Source of the DNA: Bacteroidota bacterium
GTDB taxonomy: Bacteria; Bacteroidota; Bacteroidia; Bacteroidales; Rikenellaceae
Reading direction: 5' to 3'
Length of the DNA: 8,292 nucleotides
Assembly: GCA_023413645.1 (NCBI GenBank)
Contig: JAEZPN010000023.1
Coordinates: 1-8,292 of the forward strand
This document shows, in pieces, positions 1 to 4,804 of the stretch. Both the position numbers and the translations under genes were made by a program. Under the pieces are notes generated by a model. The model was not told where the DNA came from. It saw only the letters and a list, made by a program, of their open reading frames with translations, and did no database searches. How positions within the stretch are numbered: position 1 is the first letter of the stretch; the number at the start of each line of letters is the position of its first letter.

Positions 1-374
1 TGAAGTTTGTTGCACAGTTTGCTGCACCGGGCATCACATTCGGTAAGTTCATCGTGGCACTCTCAATCTCGGTTATGATGAACACCTTCTTCGCACCCGT
101 CTTCATGACATTCCATAAGATTACCGATACACATATCGCCGAGTGTGGTGGTTCGCTCAAGGCACTCGTTACACCAATTGATATGCGTCGTCACATGATG
201 ACGCTCAACTGGAATCGCCAGTGGAGTTTTATATTTAAGAAGACCATACCGCTCTTCTGGTATCCGGCTCACACCATTACGTTTATGCTTCCTGGCGAGT
301 ATCGTGTGCTCTTTGCAGCGTTGCTGGGTGTTGCGCTCGGTGTAATTCTCGCAATTGGCGCTCGTAAGAAATAG
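1..374 (+). CDS. Integral membrane protein, C-terminal part; Mpv17/PMP22-like (5' end outside window)
   Basis: The frame is open from the left edge (first whole codon at base 3) to TAG at 372-374, so about 123 C-terminal residues are seen. A GTG at 54 is internal and not a start. Hydrophobic segments lie at roughly visible residues 14-38, 80-96 and 102-120, and the protein ends in a basic tail (ARKK). The segment at about 85-103, with the pattern F-W-x-P-x-H-x(3)-F-x-L-P-x-E-Y-R-V-L, resembles the C-terminal signature of Mpv17/PMP22 proteins (W-P, then N/T-F, then P-x-x-x-R). Those are small four-helix membrane proteins best known from mitochondria and peroxisomes, where a channel role has been proposed. 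Bacterial relatives are poorly characterised. The membrane location is well supported. The family assignment rests on this motif alone, and no function is claimed. The gene belongs to an upstream unit not visible here. Confidence 0.6.
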   Translation, partial: KFVAQFAAPGITFGKFIVALSISVMMNTFFAPVFMTFHKITDTHIAECGGSLKALVTPIDMRRHMMTLNWNRQWSFIFKKTIPLFWYPAHTITFMLPGEYRVLFAALLGVALGVILAIGARKK

Positions 375-414
375 CCTGATAATCAGTGAGTATAAGTGTG
401 TCTTATTGGGCTAT
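371..414 (+). other. Hairpin overlapping the stop codon of the first gene; possible weak terminator
   Basis: Bases 371-382 pair with 403-414 in a 12-bp stem that includes two G-U pairs, around a 20-nt loop. The stem overlaps the TAG stop. No U-run follows, so it is not a textbook intrinsic terminator. It could protect the 3' end of the message or be chance. The remaining intergenic sequence to 537 is AT-rich and holds the promoter of the next gene. Confidence 0.3.
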
Positions 415-437
415 AAGAAATCGTTAAGGAAAATCTA

Positions 438-467
438 TTGCAGAATGAAAAAAAGCACTTATATTTG
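438..467 (+). promoter_or_regulatory. Bacteroidetes-type promoter for the rubrerythrin gene
   Basis: TATATTTG at 460-467 is a full match to the Bacteroidetes -7 consensus TAnnTTTG. TTG at 438-440 lies 19 nt upstream and fits the -33 TTTG element at its usual spacing. Transcription would start near 473-476, giving a leader of about 65 nt before the ATG at 538. The leader is A-rich and has no Shine-Dalgarno, as is usual in this phylum. I see no clear operator for a peroxide or oxygen regulator. Confidence 0.65.
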
Positions 468-537
468 CACTCGGAAACAGAAAGAAAACCAATAAAAAAG
501 GATATAAAAATTATTAACACCTAAAACTAATAAGATT

Positions 538-1092
538 ATGGCAAAGAAGTTTATTTGTTCAGTATGCGGATATATTCACGAGGGTAACGAGGCACCTGAG
601 AAGTGCCCTTTGTGCAAGGTTGGTGCAGATAAGTTCACCGAGATGGCTGAGGAGAACAAGGCTCTTGAGTTCGTTACAGAGCACAAGATTGGTGACGGCA
701 AAGTAGATAACGCTGAGATCCTTGAGGGCTTGAACAACCACTTCATGGGCGAGTGCACCGAGGTTGGTATGTACTTGGCAATGAGCCGTCAGGCAGACCG
801 CGAGGGTTACCCAGAGATCGCTGAGGCATTCAAGCGTTACGCATTCGAGGAGGCAGAGCACGCATCTAAGTTTGCTGAGTTGTTGGGCGACTGCGTATGG
901 GATACAAAGACCAACCTTGAGAAGCGTATGAACGCTGAGAGTGGCGCTTGCGCCGACAAGATGCGTATCGCAGCTTTGGCTAAGCAGAACAACTACGACG
1001 CTATCCACGACACAGTTCACGAGATGGCAAAGGATGAGGCACGCCACGGTAAGGGCTTCGAGGGTCTCTACAACCGCTACTTCAAGAAGTAA
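538..1092 (+). CDS. rbr: Reverse rubrerythrin (rubredoxin domain first), NADH peroxidase type
   Basis: This 184-aa cytosolic non-haem iron protein should reduce hydrogen peroxide to water with electrons from NAD(P)H via redox partners, protecting an anaerobe from oxygen. Residues 5-33 are a rubredoxin-type Fe(SCys)4 site with CxxCG at C7/C10 and CPxC at C23/C26. Residues about 55-184 are a ferritin-like four-helix diiron domain: GE at 71-72 in the first helix, ExxH at E105-H108 and ExxH at E167-H170. In classical rubrerythrin the rubredoxin domain is C-terminal. The reversed order and the length of about 180 aa match clostridial and Bacteroidales reverse rubrerythrins. The gene is monocistronic by context: its own promoter at 438-467 and a strong terminator directly after. 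The ATG at 538 is chosen because the conserved rubredoxin start follows at once. Whether it acts as a peroxidase or also as an oxygen reductase cannot be told from sequence. Confidence 0.95.
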   Translation: MAKKFICSVCGYIHEGNEAPEKCPLCKVGADKFTEMAEENKALEFVTEHKIGDGKVDNAEILEGLNNHFMGECTEVGMYLAMSRQADREGYPEIAEAFKRYAFEEAEHASKFAELLGDCVWDTKTNLEKRMNAESGACADKMRIAALAKQNNYDAIHDTVHEMAKDEARHGKGFEGLYNRYFKK

Positions 1093-1110
1093 GATATAAT
1101 AAATCTGATA

Positions 1111-1147
1111 AACAAGGGCTGTCAACGTGGCAGCCCTTGTTTGTTTT
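1111..1147 (+). terminator. Intrinsic terminator after the rubrerythrin gene
   Basis: Bases 1111-1121 pair perfectly with 1131-1141 (core AAGGGCTG / CAGCCCTT). A few further pairs (1122-1124 with 1128-1130, one of them G-U) extend the stem to a 3-nt loop. The U-rich tract 1137-1147, interrupted by G, follows. It starts 18 nt after the stop codon, which sets the end of the transcript. Confidence 0.85.
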
Positions 1148-1236
1148 GGGTACATAGGGTTCTATCGAGAGGTAGATGTCGGTCGTGCGTTAATCTCGAA
1201 GCCCTCCCATCGAACCCATCAAACCCATGTACCCTA
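1148..1236. repeat. Imperfect inverted repeat with 9-bp-periodic arms; possible interspersed palindromic element
   Basis: GGGTACAT at 1148-1155 is the exact reverse complement of ATGTACCC at 1227-1234, and GGGTTC at 1157-1162 is that of GAACCC at 1212-1217. The right arm is made of 9-bp units beginning CCCAT (1206-1214, 1215-1223, 1224-1232). The left arm shows the complementary GGG spacing (1148, 1157), with one unit fewer. A further TCGAGA/TCTCGA pair (1165-1170, 1194-1199) lies inside. The element starts right at the end of the terminator's U tract and ends before the next promoter. No coding sequence is supported here. A REP- or MITE-like dispersed element, a structured RNA or a protein-binding array are all possible. 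Copy number in the genome cannot be judged from this window. Confidence 0.55.
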
Positions 1237-1306
1237 GTCCGAACCGTCGTCTATCCATCCCTGAAATTTTTCCGCCATTTTATCCCTTTCTTTGAAAAAA
1301 AATTTA

Positions 1307-1314
1307 TATCTTTG
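1307..1314 (+). promoter_or_regulatory. -7 promoter element of the NagB-like/PIG-L operon
   Basis: TATCTTTG matches TAnnTTTG fully and sits in an AT-rich stretch (1291-1314). The -33 element is unclear: TTTC at 1287-1290 is 16 nt away and TTTG at 1291-1294 is 12 nt away, neither at the usual 19-21 nt. A start near 1320 is expected, giving a leader of about 50 nt before the ATG at 1369. The weak -33 would be compatible with activator dependence, but this is inference. Confidence 0.6.
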
Positions 1315-1340
1315 AACGTTGTATGCTTTGCATACAGGTT
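1315..1340 (+). promoter_or_regulatory. Palindrome at the predicted transcript start: operator or 5' hairpin
   Basis: TGTATGC (1320-1326) and GCATACA (1330-1336) are perfect inverted repeats around TTT. AAC (1315-1317) and GTT (1338-1340) extend the symmetry with one bulged base. The centre lies 14 nt after the -7 element, so it overlaps or immediately follows the start of transcription. It could be an operator for a dimeric repressor responding to an amino-sugar phosphate, or a 5' hairpin that stabilises the mRNA. I saw no copy ahead of the other genes here. Confidence 0.45.
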
Positions 1341-1368
1341 TAATGAGATAACAAAACGATACGGAACT

Positions 1369-3318
1369 ATGAATAACAAGTATCAGCTACCCAAAGATGG
1401 TGGACTCATCAAGGAGTCTGCACCCAAAGATATTGTGCACCGATACGAGCGCATGCCAACGCGCGTCTTCGAGAGCGAATACCATGTCGTACAGCATGTT
1501 GCTGATGTAATATGTCGCCTTGTACGCAACCATGTGGACAACGCCTCAGCACGCGACATCTATGAGGAGTTGCCACCATTCGTGCTCGGCCTGACAACAG
1601 GTCGTACACCCCTCGGCCTCTACCGCGAGCTCGTAAAGCGCCACAAGGCAGGTGAAATATCATTTAAGAGCGTGGCTGTATACTCGCTCGACGAGTTCTA
1701 CCCCATACGTCACACCGACCAGCAGAGTCGCAACTTCCATATTCACGACGAGTTCCTAAAGCATATTGACATACAGCCCGAGAATGTACACATCCCCGAT
1801 GGCACAATCCCCGAGAGCGAGATTTCGGAGTACTGCGCAAACCTCGACAAGTCGATACGTAAGATCGACCTCATGGTAATCGGCTTCGGCGAGAATGGCC
1901 AGGTGGGCTTCAACGAGCAGGGTTCATACGCTAAGTCGCACACACGCCTCGTGGAGCTATCACACAACTCGCGTAAGGTGCAGTCGCAGCAGTTCTACGG
2001 TCTGGAGAACACACCCAAGATGGCTATCACCATGGGTATCGGTACCATCATGCGTGCCGACCGCATCGTGCTTATGGCATGGGGCGAGGAGAAGGCTACG
2101 GCCGTGCAGCAGATTGTCGAGGGCGAGATTACTGACCGCGTGCCCGCCACACACCTCCAGCAGCACCCCAACATCGAGCTCATTATCGACGAGAGCGCTG
2201 CCGAGAACCTTACACGTGTGCAGACACCATGGCTCGTAGGCCCCTGCAACTGGACTCCCAAGTTTGTGCGCAAGGCTGTGGTATGGCTCAGTGGCATCGT
2301 AAACAAACCCATCCTTAAGCTCACATACAAGGACTACATAGAGAACTCGCTGGGTCAACTTTTGGAGAAGTGCGGCACATACGACAAAATCAACATCCGC
2401 GTATTTAACGACTTGCAGCATACTATCACCGGTTGGCCTGGTGGTAAGCCCAACGTCGACGACTCTACACGTCCCGCACCATCACTACCCTACCCCAAGC
2501 GTGTTGTCATCTTCTCGCCACACCCCGACGACGACGTTATCTCTATGGGTGGAACATTTATCCGCCTCGTGGAGCAGGGTCACGACGTACACGTAGCATA
2601 CCAGACATCGGGAAATGTTGCGGTACACGACGACGTGGTATTGCAGAACGTAGATACTGCACGCGAGCTCGGACTCGGTGACAGATACGAGGATGTAAAG
2701 AAGACAATTGAGGAAAAACGTCGCGGTGAGCCCGAGCCACGCAAGCTCCTCGACATCAAGGGTGCTATACGCCGTGCTGAGGCACGCGCTGCGGTGCGCT
2801 CATTCGGCCTCAACCCCGACACCAATGCCCACTTCCTCAACCTTCCCTTCTACGAGACAGGAGGTATCAAGAAGGGTGAGCTCACAAAGGCAGATATAGA
2901 CATCATCGTAAACCTCTTGCGCGAGATACGTCCTCACCAGATCTATGCTGCGGGCGACCTTGCCGACCCTCATGGCACACACCGTACATGTATGGAGGCC
3001 ATCCTCGAGGCATTGGAGGTAACACACGACGACGACTGGCGCCAGGAGTGCCACTTGTGGCTATACCGCGGAGCATGGATGGAGTGGAACCTCGGTCTTG
3101 TAGACATGGCAGTACCCCTCTCTCCCGACGAGATGCTCAAGAAGCGTCACGCCATCTACCGTCACCTCTCGCAGAAGGATATCGTGCCCTTCCCTGGCAG
3201 CGACACCCGCGAGTTCTGGCAGCGTGCCGAGGCGCGTACGCAGAATACCGCACAGCTATACGACAAACTCGGCATGGCTGAGTATCAGGCGATTGAGGTC
3301 TTCGTCAAAATGTTTTAG
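1369..3318 (+). CDS. NagB-like domain (degenerate active site) fused to a PIG-L/LmbE deacetylase
   Basis: The protein has 649 aa. Residues about 35-285 have the glucosamine-6-phosphate deaminase fold and about 375-649 are a PIG-L/LmbE N-deacetylase, joined by a linker of roughly 90 aa. The deacetylase metal site is intact: SPHPDDD with H385, D387 and D388, and DPHGTH with H535 and H538. In the NagB half, D108 (E. coli D72) and E183 (E148) remain, but the D141 and H143 positions are N176 and Q178 (GENGQVGFNE). The phosphate loop reads GLTTGRT (74-80) instead of GLPTGST, while R193 and K242, aligned to phosphate-binding R172 and K208, persist. So deaminase activity is doubtful and hydrolysis of an N-acetyl group is more likely. 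Long NagB-like proteins of this kind are known in Bacteroides and annotated only as deaminase-like. The frame is open upstream to 1141, but that part covers the repeat and promoter, so ATG 1369 is used. An intact nagB follows. The substrate is unknown. Confidence 0.88.
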   Translation: MNNKYQLPKDGGLIKESAPKDIVHRYERMPTRVFESEYHVVQHVADVICRLVRNHVDNASARDIYEELPPFVLGLTTGRTPLGLYRELVKRHKAGEISFKSVAVYSLDEFYPIRHTDQQSRNFHIHDEFLKHIDIQPENVHIPDGTIPESEISEYCANLDKSIRKIDLMVIGFGENGQVGFNEQGSYAKSHTRLVELSHNSRKVQSQQFYGLENTPKMAITMGIGTIMRADRIVLMAWGEEKATAVQQIVEGEITDRVPATHLQQHPNIELIIDESAAENLTRVQTPWLVGPCNWTPKFVRKAVVWLSGIVNKPILKLTYKDYIENSLGQLLEKCGTYDKINIRVFNDLQHTITGWPGGKPNVDDSTRPAPSLPYPKRVVIFSPHPDDDVISMGGTFIRLVEQGHDVHVAYQTSGNVAVHDDVVLQNVDTARELGLGDRYEDVKKTIEEKRRGEPEPRKLLDIKGAIRRAEARAAVRSFGLNPDTNAHFLNLPFYETGGIKKGELTKADIDIIVNLLREIRPHQIYAAGDLADPHGTHRTCMEAILEALEVTHDDDWRQECHLWLYRGAWMEWNLGLVDMAVPLSPDEMLKKRHAIYRHLSQKDIVPFPGSDTREFWQRAEARTQNTAQLYDKLGMAEYQAIEVFVKMF

Positions 3319-3322
3319 ACTA

Positions 3323-3363
3323 CGGGAAAGTATGTGCGCTAATGAGTGGCGATGTACTTCCCG
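3323..3363 (+). other. Hairpin between the NagB-like gene and nagB
   Basis: CGGGAA (3323-3328) pairs with TTCCCG (3358-3363). GTA/TAC continues the stem after one bulged A, and a short inner stem (3337-3340 with 3348-3351, with G-U pairs) caps it. No U-run follows, so full termination is unlikely. It may set the ratio of the two messages through partial termination, processing or 3' protection. Downstream, TTG at 3365-3367 lies 20 nt before TATTTTAC (3388-3395), a weak 6/8 match to the -7 consensus, so a secondary promoter for nagB is possible. Confidence 0.35.
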
Positions 3364-3410
3364 ATTGTCTACCGCTAATTAAAGAAATATTTTACCCAAA
3401 AATATAGATT

Positions 3411-4193
3411 ATGAGAGTTATCATCAAAGATAGATCAAGCGAGGTGGCCGAGTGGGCTGCCGCGTATATCGTAAGCGAGATCAAGGCAAAGGCGGCAAAG
3501 ACTGATGCCCCCTTCGTGCTCGGTCTCCCCACAGGCTCTACACCCCTCGAGACATACCGCGAGCTTATCCGCCTGCACAAGGCAGGTGAGGTATCGTTCA
3601 AGAACGTCATCACATTCAACATGGATGAGTATGTGGGCCTCGAGGAGTCACACCCCGAGAGTTACCACTCTTTCATGTGGACAAACTTCTTCTCGCACAT
3701 CGACATCAACCCCGAGAATGTGCACATCCTCAACGGCAATGCCCACGACCTTAAGGCCGAGTGCGAGGCATACGAGGCGGCTATCGTGGCAGCGGGAGGC
3801 ATCGACCTCTTCATGGGTGGCGTAGGCGAGGATGGCCACATCGCCTTCAACGAGCCCTTCTCATCGCTCCAGTCACGTACACGCATCAAGACCCTCACAC
3901 CCGATACCATCGCCGTTAACTCACGCTTCTTTGGTGGCGACATCTCGTTGGTGCCCACACAGGCACTCACCGTGGGTGTAGGCACTATCATGGATGCCCG
4001 CAAGGTGCTTATCCTCGCTACAGGCCGCAAGAAGGCACGTGCTTTGCGCCACGCCATCGAGGGTAGCTACAACCACCAGTGGACACTTTCGGCATTGCAG
4101 CTCCACCCCGCAGGCATCATCGTTGCGGACGACGCAGCTGTTGAGGAACTACGCGTGGCTACATACCGCTACTTCAAGGATATCGAGCGATAG
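3411..4193 (+). CDS. nagB: Glucosamine-6-phosphate deaminase NagB
   Basis: This cytosolic enzyme converts D-glucosamine-6-phosphate to fructose-6-phosphate and ammonia, the step that feeds amino-sugar catabolism into glycolysis. It has 260 aa (E. coli 266) and keeps E. coli numbering at all key sites: phosphate loop GLPTGSTPL at 38-46, D72 in NMDEY, the catalytic set D141, H143 and E148 in GEDGHIAFNEP, and phosphate ligands R172 and K208. It is clearly paralogous to the N-terminal half of the upstream fusion, sharing near-identical stretches such as YREL, HKAGE(V/I)SFK and HIDI(N/Q)PENVHI. This points to tandem duplication. No Shine-Dalgarno is seen; ATG 3411 directly precedes the conserved MRVIIKD start. 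The next gene begins 26 nt downstream. The protein has no extra domain. Confidence 0.96.
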   Translation: MRVIIKDRSSEVAEWAAAYIVSEIKAKAAKTDAPFVLGLPTGSTPLETYRELIRLHKAGEVSFKNVITFNMDEYVGLEESHPESYHSFMWTNFFSHIDINPENVHILNGNAHDLKAECEAYEAAIVAAGGIDLFMGGVGEDGHIAFNEPFSSLQSRTRIKTLTPDTIAVNSRFFGGDISLVPTQALTVGVGTIMDARKVLILATGRKKARALRHAIEGSYNHQWTLSALQLHPAGIIVADDAAVEELRVATYRYFKDIER

Positions 4194-4219
4194 TAAATAT
4201 TGAAAATCAGCATATTATA

Positions 4220-4780
4220 ATGAAAGAGGTACTTAAATACTATAAAGATTTCCCAAAGGAGGGTATCGTCTTTGTTGACATCATCCCCTTCTTGCAGAAT
4301 AAGGCCATTTTCCGTGAGCTCACACACCGCGTAGGCGAGGCGTGCACCACAGCTACGATCATCGCACCCGAGGCACGTGGCTTCCTCTTCGCAGCACCCC
4401 TCCTTACCGAGGCGGAGCACGTGGAGAACATCGTGCCCGTGCGCAAGAGCGGTAAGCTCCCCTTCGCCGAGGGTGACCTCCTCGAGGTGCTCATCGAGAA
4501 GGAGTATGGCTTCGACAAGCTCTACTACCGCAAGAGCGACATCGCACAGAGCCACGCAACGGGTGATGTTATCGAGGTGAGCATCCTCGATGATGTGCTC
4601 GCTACGGGTGGCACTGCCGAGGGTCTTGCAGAGTCGCTCCAGAGCCAGCGAATTATTAAGGATGGCAAGGAGTATGGCATCAAAGTAAAGGAGTTTGTCT
4701 TCATCGTGGAGATCGAGGAGCTTGGCGGCAAGGCACGCTTGGAGAAGATTGCCCCCGTGCGCTCTATCACAGTAATTTAG
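4220..4780 (+). CDS. apt: Adenine phosphoribosyltransferase
   Basis: This type I phosphoribosyltransferase of 186 aa is expected to make AMP from adenine and PRPP (purine salvage, cytosol). Visible family marks: FPKEGIVFVD at 11-20, the EARGFLF segment at 51-57, VRKSGKLP at 74-81, the mobile-loop EYG at 95-97 (E and Y match the catalytic-loop pair of human APRT), the PRPP-binding loop ILDDVLATGGTA at 122-133, and ELGGKARLE at 167-175. E. coli Apt is 183 aa, but the extra length here is distributed differently. About nine residues are inserted between the helix after the PRPP loop and the next strand (near 142-156), and about three in the mobile loop (82-94). Adenine specificity is inferred from the EARGFLF region; another purine-type base is less likely. 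It sits in an operon between nagB (26 nt) and recG (24 nt), with no obvious pathway link to either. Confidence 0.88.
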   Translation: MKEVLKYYKDFPKEGIVFVDIIPFLQNKAIFRELTHRVGEACTTATIIAPEARGFLFAAPLLTEAEHVENIVPVRKSGKLPFAEGDLLEVLIEKEYGFDKLYYRKSDIAQSHATGDVIEVSILDDVLATGGTAEGLAESLQSQRIIKDGKEYGIKVKEFVFIVEIEELGGKARLEKIAPVRSITVI

Positions 4781-4804
4781 TCTGATACACAACACTTTGT
4801 AGCG

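Noticed and set aside
54..374. A separate small gene starting at GTG 54
   Set aside because: The same frame is open to the left edge with a similar membrane-protein composition, so this is the 3' part of a longer gene.
559..1155. A 198-codon open frame on the minus strand opposite the rubrerythrin gene
   Set aside because: It is the antisense shadow of a strongly conserved gene, has low-complexity L/V/C-rich composition with no recognisable domain, and has no promoter of its own.
1148..1236. A CRISPR array or tRNA-like gene in the repeat region
   Set aside because: The units are about 9 bp without unique spacers, and no cloverleaf or anticodon arm can be drawn.
1141..1368. An N-terminal extension of 76 codons on the NagB-like/PIG-L gene, starting at TTG
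   Set aside because: It would run through the terminator tail, the inverted repeat and the -7 promoter element; its translation looks unlike protein, and the conserved family start follows ATG 1369.
1895..2239. A 114-codon overlapping frame inside the fusion gene, and similar overlapping frames inside nagB, apt and recG
   Set aside because: They are Ser/Arg-rich or Ala-rich shadows caused by codon bias of the real genes, with no start context or domain.
4786..4804. A promoter just before recG (ACACTTTG)
   Set aside because: It lacks the TA of TAnnTTTG and sits too close to the start codon; read-through from upstream is simpler.
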